In this document: positions 43,584 through 54,700 of the stretch, in pieces
Numbering within the stretch: the first letter of the stretch is position 1
Layout of the letters: every line of letters starts with the position of its first letter
Assembly (NCBI GenBank): GCA_963716925.1
Contig: CAVQUX010000025.1
Location: 744,001-808,000 of the forward strand
Length of the DNA: 64,000 nt
Reading direction: 5' to 3'
From: DAISKN01 sp963716925
Lineage (GTDB): Bacteria; Acidobacteriota; Vicinamibacteria; Marinacidobacterales; SMYC01
Translations under genes and position numbers: made by a program
Notes under the pieces: generated by a model
Databases searched by the model: none
Told to the model about the DNA's origin: nothing
The model's input: the letters and a program-made list of their open reading frames with translations, nothing else

Positions 43584-44414
43584 ATGAGCTTCTTTCAATG
43601 GGCGCAGAATCCCTGGGGCCAGGAGATCCTCGTCCGGATTTCCTGGGATCTCTTCTGGCTCGCGCTGATCGGCGGGGTCCTGTTCGTCATCGGACATCTC
43701 ATCTGGCGCTCGAAGCACAAGGAGGTCCCGGCCGTGGAGGTTTCCCCCGCCAGGGCCGCGGCAATCCCCGAGCGCATCCTGCGCCATTCCCCGGGATCCC
43801 GATTCTTCCACTGGTCGATGTCTCTCGCCGTCTTCGTGCTCCTGGTGACGGGCTTCTTCCCGGTGTTGGGCATCCAGTTCGACTGGATCACCATCCACTG
43901 GATCGCCGGAATCGCCCTCATCGGGACGGTGGTGTTCCACATCTTCCATGCGACCTTCTGGCTGGGGCTCAAGAACATCTGGGTGGGGTCCGCCGACTGG
44001 AAGGAGTTCCGGCAGGGGGTCATGAACGCGCTCGGAAGCGCGCCGGCTCCTCCGAAGCCGGGCAAGTACCCCGTCGAACAGCGCTTGTTCCACCACCTGG
44101 TGTCGCTCGCATCCTTCGGCGTGATCCTCACGGGTCTCCTGATGCTGGTCCGCGTCGAGAATCCTATATTCACGCGCAACCCGTATCTGCTGGCGGATTC
44201 GACCTGGGGCTGGGTCTACGTGCTCCACGGGCTCTCCGCCGTCGGGCTGGTCACGATGATAATCGCCCACGTCTACTTCGCCGTCCTGCCCGAGAAGCGG
44301 TGGATGACGATGTCGATGATCGCCGGCTGGATCACCAAGAAAGACTATCTCGCTCACCACGACCCGGATCGCTGGGTGGTGACCCGGGAAGCCCAGGAAG
44401 CGAAGACCCCGTAG
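43584..44414 (+). CDS. cytochrome b (b561/formate dehydrogenase gamma-like) membrane subunit
   Basis: 276 residues. Four to five membrane helices: DLFWLALIGGVLFVIGHLIW, FFHWSMSLAVFVLLVTGFF, WITIHWIAGIALIGTVVFHIFHATFW, LVSLASFGVILTGLLMLV and WGWVYVLHGLSAVGLVTMIIAHVYFAVL. His residues in FFHW, TIHW, FHIFH, LHGLS and IIAHVYF are candidate haem ligands. Its start is five bases after the FAD subunit. It likely anchors the periplasmic hydroxylase and transfers electrons to quinone, an alternative to the soluble acceptor used by PaoABC. Confidence 0.83.
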   Translation: MSFFQWAQNPWGQEILVRISWDLFWLALIGGVLFVIGHLIWRSKHKEVPAVEVSPARAAAIPERILRHSPGSRFFHWSMSLAVFVLLVTGFFPVLGIQFDWITIHWIAGIALIGTVVFHIFHATFWLGLKNIWVGSADWKEFRQGVMNALGSAPAPPKPGKYPVEQRLFHHLVSLASFGVILTGLLMLVRVENPIFTRNPYLLADSTWGWVYVLHGLSAVGLVTMIIAHVYFAVLPEKRWMTMSMIAGWITKKDYLAHHDPDRWVVTREAQEAKTP

Positions 44415-44422
44415 ATCGAGCT

Positions 44423-44458
44423 CCCCTCTCCACCTCCCGGTGGAGAGGGGTTTCTTTT
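44423..44458 (+). terminator. intrinsic terminator of the hydroxylase-cytochrome operon
   Basis: A perfect 12-base stem (44423-44434 with 44439-44450) with loop TCCC is followed by TTTCTTTT. Strong rho-independent design, nine bases after the cytochrome stop. Confidence 0.9.
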
Positions 44459-44473
44459 GCCGCCCGACTGGAC

Positions 44474-44893
44474 ATGTCACTCGAAGACCTGAAGAAGCGA
44501 ATCGATACCATCGAAGAGAGCTACGAGTTCATGCTCGCCTACGCCGCTCAGGGGCTCGAGGGCGACGAGAGCGCGAAGAGCGGAGGCGAGCTCCGCCGGC
44601 TGCTTTCGAAATGCGACGAGGCGATGACCGGGCTCGCGGATCTCTTCCGCGGGGTGGTGGTGAGCGAAGAGCTCGACCCGAAAGAGAGCTTCGACAGGTT
44701 CATCGACGTCCTCGACCAGGACGTACGGAAGGCGAGCGCGGGACTGCGGCTGACCCTGGCCCAGCCCTCGATCAGCTCCCAGCTGGTGGACAACCTGAAC
44801 GCGTCGATCCACCTGAGGACGCTCCTCACCGACATCTTCCTCGTCGACGAGATCGTGAAGAAGCGGCTGCTCGATCGAGAGAAGAAGCGCTAG
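44474..44893 (+). CDS. small helical protein of unknown function
   Basis: 139 residues, acidic and helical throughout: LEDLKKRIDTIEESYEFMLAYAAQGL, GGELRRLLSKCDEAMTGLADLFR and SFDRFIDVLDQDVRKASAGLRL. No transmembrane segment or known family. It follows the terminator by 15 bases without an obvious promoter, so it may be read through at low level. Its stop overlaps the convergent PEP-CTERM gene by four bases. Confidence 0.65.
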   Translation: MSLEDLKKRIDTIEESYEFMLAYAAQGLEGDESAKSGGELRRLLSKCDEAMTGLADLFRGVVVSEELDPKESFDRFIDVLDQDVRKASAGLRLTLAQPSISSQLVDNLNASIHLRTLLTDIFLVDEIVKKRLLDREKKR

Positions 44894-45705
44894 TCCGCTC
44901 GGAGCTTCTTCCCGAGGGCGACGGCCAGCGCCGCCGCCAATCCCAGAAGACCCACCGTCCCCGGCTCTGGCACCGCCGTCGCCGCAACCCGGCCGGACAT
45001 GGTGATGACCTCGTCCGTCGAGTTGGCATCCCGGTGCAGGAGGGCCAGGCTTCCCAGGTGGTCCAAGTCCTCCGAGAGCAGGACACGGATGCTCACCGAG
45101 CCGCCGGGGTCGAGGGGGCCCAGGAAGAACCCGAGGGCCATGGCGACGTCGTCCAGAGCACCTCCAGGGAGATCGGCGCTGCCATCGAGCTCGCCGTCGA
45201 ATGCGTGCCCGTAGATATCGCCGGGATCGAGGCTGAAACCTGGCTCGTCGATCTCCCAGGAATCCGGGTCCGGATCCCCGGGGCCCGTACCCGGAGAGCC
45301 CACGACCTCGCCGTACTCGTTGAAGAACGTGTTCAGCGGCTCGTCGATCTCGGCGTCGAGGTAGGAAATGAACCGGAAGTCGTCGAGAATCCCGCCGGTG
45401 TTGTTGGTGAACGTGTAGGCGAGCGTGAGATCGGTGTCGCCGTCCGAGACTCCGTAGCCGAAAACGAAGTCCAGGCCGGCCGGAAGCGGGTCGGTCGAGA
45501 GCCGGAGGCCGGCACCGCCGAAGCTCACGAAGCTGTCGAGCTCGAAGACTTCGCCCCCGGAACCGATTGCGAGGTCCCGTCCCAGGGAGCTCCCCGCTTC
45601 ACCGAACGGACCGAACGAGGTAATCACGATCGCCGATGCCGGCGCGCTCGTGAGAACGCCCGTCGCGAGGACCAGAACGCCCAGGAAGGTTTTTCGCGGC
45701 TGCAT
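44890..45705 (-). CDS. PEP-CTERM sorting-domain exported protein
   Basis: 271 residues. ATG at 45705 follows GGGGGGCG; an in-frame ATG five codons upstream is possible. Signal peptide (KTFLGVLVLATGVLTSAPASA), a beta-rich mature part with IVITSFGPFGEAG and DFVFGYGVSDGDTDLTLAYTF, and the classic tail VPEPGTVGLLGLAAALAVALGKKLRAD: PEP motif, hydrophobic helix, basic end. The tail is recognised by an exosortase, which is not encoded in this window. It lies 27 bases downstream of the PKD giant and is probably on the same transcript. Confidence 0.85.
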   Translation of the reverse strand: MQPRKTFLGVLVLATGVLTSAPASAIVITSFGPFGEAGSSLGRDLAIGSGGEVFELDSFVSFGGAGLRLSTDPLPAGLDFVFGYGVSDGDTDLTLAYTFTNNTGGILDDFRFISYLDAEIDEPLNTFFNEYGEVVGSPGTGPGDPDPDSWEIDEPGFSLDPGDIYGHAFDGELDGSADLPGGALDDVAMALGFFLGPLDPGGSVSIRVLLSEDLDHLGSLALLHRDANSTDEVITMSGRVAATAVPEPGTVGLLGLAAALAVALGKKLRAD

Positions 45706-45732
45706 AATCGCCCCCCACATACTAGAAGCTTA

Positions 45733-48700
45733 TCACCGTCTCGGCCGACTCGGCGTCGCGCTCGCGATGTTGGAGTCCGGTGATTCCACTCCAGCGGCGT
45801 CCAGCCATCGCACGAAGTAGTAGTAGGTCACTCCGTTGGTGAGTCCCATGTCCGCATAGGTCGCGTAGTCGGTGACGTGCCCCTGCGCGATGAGGACGAA
45901 CGACCCCTGAGCTCCCGCGCGGCGATAGACGTTGTACCCCGTGGCGCCGGGTTTCGGGGTCCAGACCAGATCGATCTTCGCGTCCTTCGGCCGCGCTTGC
46001 AGATCCTGAATGGGCGACGGCGGGGCGCTCACGGTGACGACGAGAGTGTCGACTCCGACGCCGCCGTCGTCATCCGTGACCCGCAGCGTCACCGTGTAGT
46101 TTCCGGGCGCGCTGTACACGTGGGTCGGCGTCAGTGTCCCCGACGCCGTTCCGCCGTCTCCGAAATCCCACTCGATCGTGTGCGTATCCCCCGTGCCTGG
46201 ATCCGTGAACGACCCCGCGAAGCTCACCGTCGCCCCGGTGGCGGCACTCTGGTCCGTGCCCGCATTCACCGTCGGCGCCACGTTCGTCACCGTCACCACC
46301 GCGCTGTCCGTCGACGACAGAACCCCGTCCGATACCCGCAGCGACACCGCGTACGTCCCATCGTCCGGGAAGCTCACCGAAGGCATCGCCTCCGTCGAGT
46401 CGTCGAACTGACCGTCGTTGTCCAGGTCCCACGCGTACGTCAGCGTGTCGCCATCGGGATCCGTCGAGCCCGTGCCGTTCAGGACCACCGACGAGCCTTC
46501 GGCCACCGTGTAGGGTCCTCCCGCTTCCGCCACCGGCGGGCGGTTGTCCTGCGAGACCGCGACCACGAGGGTGTCGACTCCGACACCGCCGTCGTCATCC
46601 GTGACCCGCAGCGTCACCGTGTAGTTTCCGGGCGCGCTGTACACGTGGGTCGGCGTCAGCGTCCCCGACGCCGTCCCGCCGTCTCCGAAATCCCACTCGA
46701 TCGTGTGGGTATCCCCCGTGCCTGGATCCGTGAACGACCCCGAGAAGCTCACCGTCGCCCCGGTGGCGGCACTCTGGTCCGTGCCCGCATTCACCGTCGG
46801 CGCCACGTTCGTCACCGTCACCACCGCGCTGTCCGTCGACGACAGAACCCCGTCCGATACCCGCAGCGACACCGCGTACGTCCCATCGTCCGGGAAGCTC
46901 ACGGAAGGCATCGCCTCCGTCGAGTCGTCGAACTGACCGTCGTTGTCCAGGTCCCACGCGTACGTCAGCGTGTCGCCATCGGGATCCGTCGAGCCCGCGC
47001 CGTTCAGGACCACCGCCGAGCCTTCGGCCGCCGTGTAGGGTCCTCCCGCTTCCGCCACCGGCGGGCGGTTGTCCTGCGAGACCGCGACCACGAGAGTGTC
47101 GACTCCGACACCGCCGTCGTCATCCGTGACCCGCAGCGTCACCGTGTAGTTTCCGGGCGCGCTGTACACGTGGGTCGGCGTCAGCGTCCCCGACGCCGTC
47201 CCGCCGTCTCCGAAATCCCACTCGATCGTGTGGGTATCCCCCGTGCCTGGATCCGTGAACGACCCCGAGAAGCTCACCGTCGCCCCGGTGGCGGCACTCT
47301 GGTCCGTGCCCGCATTCACCGTCGGCGCCACGTTCGTCACCGTCACCACCGCGCTGTCCGTCGACGACAGAACCCCGTCCGATACCCGCAGCGACACCGC
47401 GTACGTCCCATTGTCAGGGAAGCTCACCGAAGGCATCGCCTCCGTCGAGTCGTCGAACTGACCGTCGTTGTCCAGGTCCCACGCGTACGTCAGCGTGTCG
47501 CCATCGGGATCCGTCGAGCCCGTGCCGTTCAAGACCACCAACGAGCCTTCGGCCACCGTGTAGGGTCCTCCCGCTTCCGCCGCCGGCGGGCGGTTCAAAA
47601 CGGTCACGACGAGGGTATCGACGCCCACACCGCCATCGTCATCGGTGACTCTCAGGGTCACCGTGTAACTTCCGGGAGCGGGATAGACGTGGGTCGGCGT
47701 CAACGTCCCCGAAGCCGTCCCGCCGTCTCCGAAATCCCACTCGATCGTGTGGGTATCCCCCGTGCCTGGATCCGTGAACGAGCCCGCGAAGCTCACCGAA
47801 TCGCCGTTGTTCTTCGTCTGATTCGGTCCGGCTTCGACGCTCGGCGCGACGTTCGCCACCACCACCGTCGCCGACGCGGTGCTCGTGAGGAGCGAATCGC
47901 TCACCCTCAGCCTCACCGGGTAGCTCCCGTTGTCGTTGAACGAGACCGAAGGCCTCGCTACGAACGCATCGTCGAAGAGGCCGTCGTTGTCGAGGTCCCA
48001 GGCGTACGTGAGCGGGTCGCCGTTCGGATCGGAGGAGCCCGTGCCGTCGAGCTGCACGGACGAGCCCTCGAAGATGGCGTACGGCCCGCCGGCGCTCGCG
48101 ACCGGGGCCTGGTTCTCCTCGACGCGGAGCGAGGTGAACTGCTGGTCGCTCAGTTTCTCGTTCTCGTCGATCTCCCCGTCGCCGTCGAGATCGTTCAGGA
48201 CGCCGTTGTCCTTCACCCGGACTCCGATATTGAGGACCCCGGACGTCGGGAAGATCGGCGTGACGATCGCCCCGAGGGCCTCGTTGAAGTCGGGGACGCC
48301 CGTGCCGTCGAGCTCCCAGCCGTACTCGGAGATGAAGTCCGTGGGATCGATGTCGAACGATCCGCTCGCATCGAGGCGGCAGGGCAGGCCGGCGGTGCAG
48401 ACGTAGGGGCCGCCCGCATCGGCGACCGGCGGGTGCGGGGGCACCGCGATGGTGATGATGGCGGTGTCGGTATCGGTCTTCCCCTTGTCGTCGGTGACCC
48501 GGAGCGTCACGGTCACGTCACGGGGCAGGGTGTCTTCGGGGTAATCCGTCCGGGAGTAGGTGAATTGAGCGGTCGGAATGCTCTCGGCGGAGTCGTAGAC
48601 GCCGTCCCCGTCGAAGTCCCACTCGTAGAGCACGATCTGCCGGAACGGATCCGGGTGGAAGGAGCCGGAGCCGTTGAACGTCAGCGGGATGTCGACGCCC

Positions 48701-51700
48701 CACACTCGATCCGGGCCCGCATCCGCTTCGGGCGCCACTTCGAAGAGCGCCTTGGTGAGAATCAGGATGGACCACGCGGAAACCAGGTTCTGCTGCCACG
48801 AGCCCGCGCCGGAAAGCCCGGAGGGCTGCACCCATCCGCCCGTCGCCTGCTGCTTGGCTATCAGGTTGGGAGCGAGACCTCGCTGCGGGTCGCCGTACCA
48901 GTCCAGGGGGCTCGCGCACTGGCCGCAGAAGATCGTGATCTCTTCCGGATTCGCCAGGCGCATCGCCTTGGTGAAGGCGAACATCGCGTAGAAGTTCTCA
49001 CGGACCGCGTCGTTCCCGCTGGGGGTCTCCCAGAGAGTCCGCATGTACCCCTCGGCCCTGACCCATCGCGGATCCTCGCGTCGGACGTCGTCGAGCGCGA
49101 GTTGAACCATGCCGGATGCCGTGGTGGAGGCCGTACCCCAGGCGCCGCTGGTGCTGGTGTAGCCGAACTGACCGGTCCCGGAGTCCTGGCTCGAGGCGAG
49201 CCACATCAGGTTCTCCGGCTTCACGAACGCCGGGATCCGGACCCCGAAGTTTCTCTCCGCGGGAATGAGCCCGATCGCTCCCCACTGTGCGGCGGAGTTG
49301 TCGGGGAAGGAGTTCCAGGTGTAGCGCCACCCGCCGCGACCGCTCGCGGTGTCGTACTGTCCGAAGGCGTAGGAGTCCACCATGTCCTGGACGATGTCGA
49401 AGAAGCGACGCCCCTTGATGCCTGCCGATCCGGTGCTCGCGACGAGGAGCGGCGAGCCCGAGGCGATGAGGGCATCCATCACCATGCCGCCCTGATAAGG
49501 ATAGTCCCCCTCGTTCACGCGGATTCCCAGAGCGTTTCCATTGGTGTCCGGATTTCCCGCGGGCTGGGCGGTAATGGCCTCGGTGGTGAGGCGGCTCAGG
49601 AGGAAGCTCATCCCGAGGCGCACGGTCTCGACGTACGGGTCTTCGCCCGGATCGCCCGTAGGAAAATGGGCGTTGGCTTCGAACGCGTTCACCGAGGAGG
49701 CGGTCGTCGCCGCCTGGGTGACCAGCTCCCACTTGCCCGTGGTGCGGGTCTGCTGCTTGTGCTGGTACCAGAGACCCTCGTCGATAGCGACGTTCACCTC
49801 GGTGTTCAGAGACCTCGACTTCACGATGAGGTTGTAGGTGTCCGACCCTTTCTGGCCGAGCGCGTCGGTGACGGTGAGCGTCGCGACGAAGGGGGTACCC
49901 GCCGGCACGTTCGGATAGATGTGCTTCGCCTCGAGCATGTGCCTGTTGGCGGCGGTAACCGCGATGGGCCCCGACTTCGTCCCGTCTCCGAAATCCCACT
50001 CGTAGCTCGTGGGATTGGCGTCATGGACCACACCCTTCAAGGTGATCTGCTTTCCGTTGTACGTCTCGTGGGGGATCGACACGTCGGAGCTCACCCAGGG
50101 GACGGTCACCACCCGGGGAGCGAGGTTTGCCACTACGCTCACCGAGGCGGTGTCCGTGTCCTGCTGGCCGGCGCCGTCGATGACCGTCAGAGTGGCGGTG
50201 AAGACCCCCTGGGCGGCGTACAGGTTCGTCACCTTCACGCCGAACGCCTGGCGATCGTTGGTCGGGTTCCCGTCGGCGTCCGCGTCCACGTTGGCGTCGA
50301 AGTCCCAGAAGAAGTTCGCGACGCCGTAGTCGTCGGTCGAAGCGGATCCGTCGAAGAACACGGCGGGACCGTTCACCGCGGCCTGATAGGGTCCTCCCGC
50401 CTCGGCTACGGGAGGGGCTCCCGTAATCACCGTGACCGCGGCGGTCGCGGTGTCGCTCTTGAGCGTATTGTCGGTGACGGTGAGCGTCGCGTTGTAGTTT
50501 CCCTCGACGTCGTAGAAGTGCTCGGGGTTTCCGATCCGGCTGGTGGCGCCGTCCCCGAAGTCCCAGTGGTACTGCTCGATGTTGACGTCGTCGCTGGAGC
50601 CCGTGGAGTTGAACGTCAGCAACCAGCCTTTCTCCACGACGTAGGGGCCGCCGGCGTCCGCGCTCGGCAGCGCTCCGTCCCGGATCTCGATCGGCGTCGT
50701 CTCGAAACCTGCCTGGAGCGCATTGTCGCGAACCCGGAGAGTCACGTTGGTCGTGCCCGGGGCGGTGAAGGTCGTGCTCACCACGGGTCCCTCGAGCACG
50801 ACTCCGGCGCTCACGTCGTCCACGTCGAACGTGCCCGCGTTCACGGTCCCGCCGGGCTTCAACGGCGATTCGGAGGCGTACGACGAGTCGTAGATGAGCG
50901 TCCACGAAGGCGAATCCCAGGTCTTGATCTCGTAGCGGGCGCCGGCGGACTTCAGCGTGATCCGTATGTCGTAGGGGATGCCGCGCACGTAGGTTCCGAA
51001 ACTTCCCCGGTTGGCTCCATCCTCGTAGACGTTCAGCGTCCCGCCGTTGAAGTAGATCGCGTAGGGCATTTCCGTGTAGCTGAAGCTGGAGGTGCCCACG
51101 TCCTTGAACCCGAACATGGCGTTCTGGTTTCCGGTGGTATTGACCGGCGTGACCCGGGCCCGGAACACCAGGTTCTCGCGGCTGAGGTTTCCCGCGCTGA
51201 AGAGATATCGATTCCCCCAGGCGTTCACCCCGACGATGGTCGCCTTGCCGTTCTGCGTGACTCCGGTGCTCGCGAGCCACCGCGTCGAGTCGAGAACCGT
51301 CCCGGTGAAGTCGTCGGCGAACGCGGGCGGAAAGGTCCACTGGTAATCGTAGATGGCCACGTCGTCGGTGGAAGCCCGCCCGTCGAGGTTGGCGGTCCAG
51401 ACGCCGTAGGTCGCGTTCTCCTCGTCGAGAACGTAGGGGCCGCCGGTCCGCGCCACCGGAGGCGCCCCCGCCTGAACGTTGACGATGAACGTCGTCACCG
51501 TCGGCTGGCCGGCGTGATCGGTGACCGTCAGCGTCACCGTGTAGGTTCCGACCGCGGTGTAGGAATGGTTCACGTTCCGACCCGTGCCCGTGGTTCCGTC
51601 TCCGAAGTTCCACTGGTAGGACGCGATTCCGTAGTCGTCGGTCGAGCCCGCGGCATCGAACGAGACGTTCCACGAGCCGCCCGTCGCGTAGCTCTCGCCC

Positions 51701-54700
51701 GCGACCGAAGGACCGGCGATGACCGCGACCGGCGGGTCATTGGTCCGCACGTCGACGGTCGAGGTCGCGACGTCGGTCTGCCCCGCCCGATCGAAGACGG
51801 TGAGGGTCACGGTGTACTGGCCCGGGGCGGTGTAGCGATGCCTTGCCGAAACACCCCCGAGGTAAGTGGCCAGGTCGTTGAACGTGTTGGCGCGGCCCAG
51901 CGTCTGGATGACGATGGGCTCGGTGGCCACGATGCGGTGCACTCCCGAGCCCGACGGGAAGTCGGTCGGGAGGAGCTTCCAGAACTGATCGCGGGCGAGC
52001 GTCCTCGAGAGCGACCCGCCGTCGATCGAGACCGACGTATCGTTGTTGGGGGCGAAGAGGACGACGCCGTCCCGTAGATTGTGGAGGTAGAACTCTTCTC
52101 CGCCCCGCCCGCCGGTGAAGGAGATATCGTCGCCGAGAGACAGAACGTCCGTTCCCCCCTCCGTGTCTCCCGCCCACAGCTCCACGTCGCCGGTGCTCTC
52201 GAGGCGCAGCCTCCTGGTGCCCACTCCCGTCTGGAACCAGGACTGTCCCGCGCCGAGGGAGCGATTGTGCCGAAGCTCTCCGGTATCGAGGTCGAAGACC
52301 GAGATCTGAGCGTCCTCGTAAGCGAAGACGAGGATCGCGCCCGTCGTCGCCGCGGTGGTGGCGAACCAGAATTGGCGCCCGACGGCGCCGCCTCCGGCAG
52401 AGGGCACCGTGGTGTAGCCGTTGCCGGCGGTCGTTTGCATGGCCACCTTGCCGCTCGCGACGGCGCGGTAGATCGTTCCCGCGGAGAGCCCCACCGGCTT
52501 CCAGTACGTCCCGGCGCGCATCGCGTTCTCGACGACGAGCGCGTTTCCGGTGTTCAGGAAGCGGACGACGGAGTCCTCGTGCGCGAACACGAAGAATCCC
52601 GCGGCAGGCCGATAGTCGAAGATGAACTCGTTGCCGACGGGCGAAGCGTCCATCGAAGGCAGGAACGCCGAGTTATCGTTGAAGGAGCTCTCGACCGCGA
52701 CCACCGGCTTCGTTGCCCGGACCTTGAGGATCTGCCCCTCGGGCGGCGTGTAGTCCCAGAACGCGAACCGGTTCAGAGTCCGCGAGTCGAGGACCGTGCG
52801 CGCGGCGAGGTCGACGATCTCGACCAGGGTGGCGTCGGCGGTGGCGACGATCCTCATGCGCCCGTTGACGACGTCCTGGAGGTACAGGTCGGTTCCGGTC
52901 GCGAAATAAGTTCCGGCGGAAGCATCCAGGCCCGTGGTGTAGGTCGTACCGTCGCCGAAGTTGATCGTATATCGCTGGATTCCGAAGTCGTCCGACGAAG
53001 CGCCCGCATCGAGAGCGAACTCCCACTTCGTCTGGAGCGCGTCGGCCTCGGTGAGAACGTAGGGGCCGCCGGCGTCGGCGACGGGAGGCGCATTGGCGAC
53101 GACGCTCGTGGTGACGAGTGCGGCGCCGGTCTGCCCCGCGTGGTCGGTCACGGTGAGCGTCACCGGAAAGACCCCGGGCGCATTGAAGACGTGGAGCGGC
53201 TCGAGGCTGTCCTCGAGGAGCGTGACTTTCACGTTGTCGTAGATCACGCTCTGGGTGTTCGACAGGAGGCCGATTCCGCCCGTGGGATGGCTCGCGTCGG
53301 TGGCTTCCACTTGAAGCGTCTCGCCCCCCCCTTCGGGGGTCACGTAGAGCTTCATGTTGTTGCCGACCACCACCAGACGCAGGTGATACCAGATTCCCGG
53401 GTTCCATCCCGTGCCCGCGTCCTTCAAGGTGGCGCCGGTCTGCCAGTCGTAGAAACGCCAGTAGTTCCAGGGGTCCTGAGAGTAGAGCAGGAAGGCGTTC
53501 GAGGTTCCGGCCGCATTGGCGGCGCGGAAGAGGATCCCCATGTAGCCGCCCGCAGCGACGCCCTTGAAATCCACCTCGAGCTGGAAATCGCGATAGGAAG
53601 CCGCGAGGTCCTGAAGGTAACGCCAGGTCGCGGCGGTGTCCGTCTGCTGCACCTGGCCGTCGACCACCGACCAGTTGCCTCCGGTCGGAGTCCACGTCGG
53701 CCCGGTGGTGAAGTCTCCGTCCTCGAACGAATCTCTCGTCACCCGCTGCAACGTGGACGTGCCATCGCCCCAGTCGAGGGCATAGCTCCGGATTCCCACG
53801 TCGTCGGCCGATCCGGTGAGATCGTAGCGCCCGGTCCAGGAAACGAGAGAGGCGGAAGATTCTTCGAGGAACGCCGGGCCCGTCAGCCCCGCATTGGGCG
53901 CTGCACCGGCCGAAACCGTGACCGTGGTGGTCGCGCTCGACGAAAGCCCAACGACGTCGTAGACCGTGAGCGTCACGGTATAGACCCCGGGAGCGGTATA
54001 GACGCGCCTGGCGCGAGCGCCGGAGGCGTCGACTCCGATTCCATTGCTGGCGTCGAAGTCCCAGTCCCAGCGGACCACCATGGTGTCCGGGTCCGTCGAT
54101 GCGCTTCCGTCGACAAGGACGGACCAGCGCCCCTCGATGGCCGCGGCCTCGCCGAGGGTGTAGGGCCCGCCGGGATTCGCGACCGGCGGCGAGCCGAATA
54201 CCGTGACGTGCAGACGCACGCGATCTTTCTTGCCCTGATCGTCGGTGACCGTGAGCACGACGTCGAAGCTTCCTTCCGAAGCGTAGACGTGGGAGACGGT
54301 CTGTCCGCTTCCCGTCGATCCGTCTCCGAAATTCCATTCGTAGCTCACGATGGTGCCGTCGTCGAAGGACTCTCCGGCGTCGAAGTTGACGGTTCCGCCC
54401 TCGTTCACCTCGTCCACATCCAGGGTGGCGGAGCTGAACGGCTGGCCGGGAACGCGGCCCGTGGGCGCCGCGACCCCGAGCGCGCTCCCCGTCGGGATCC
54501 CGATGACCACCGGGGCAGCGAAGGTCGCGTTTCCGTTTCCCGGATAGAACAGGACCCGCCGGGTCGAGTAGTCCACCACCGCCATATCCATCTTCCCGTC
54601 GTTGTTGAAATCGAACGGGGCGAAAGCGGCGTAGTTGTTGGGGTCGAGAGACGGCGCCGCAACCCCGGCGGCGAAGGTTCCGTTTCCACTTCCTTTGAAG

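Noticed and set aside
45877..52077. Very long open frame on the plus strand opposite the PKD giant
   Set aside because: It is the antisense shadow of GC-rich PKD repeats, Arg/His-rich without domains or ribosome site.
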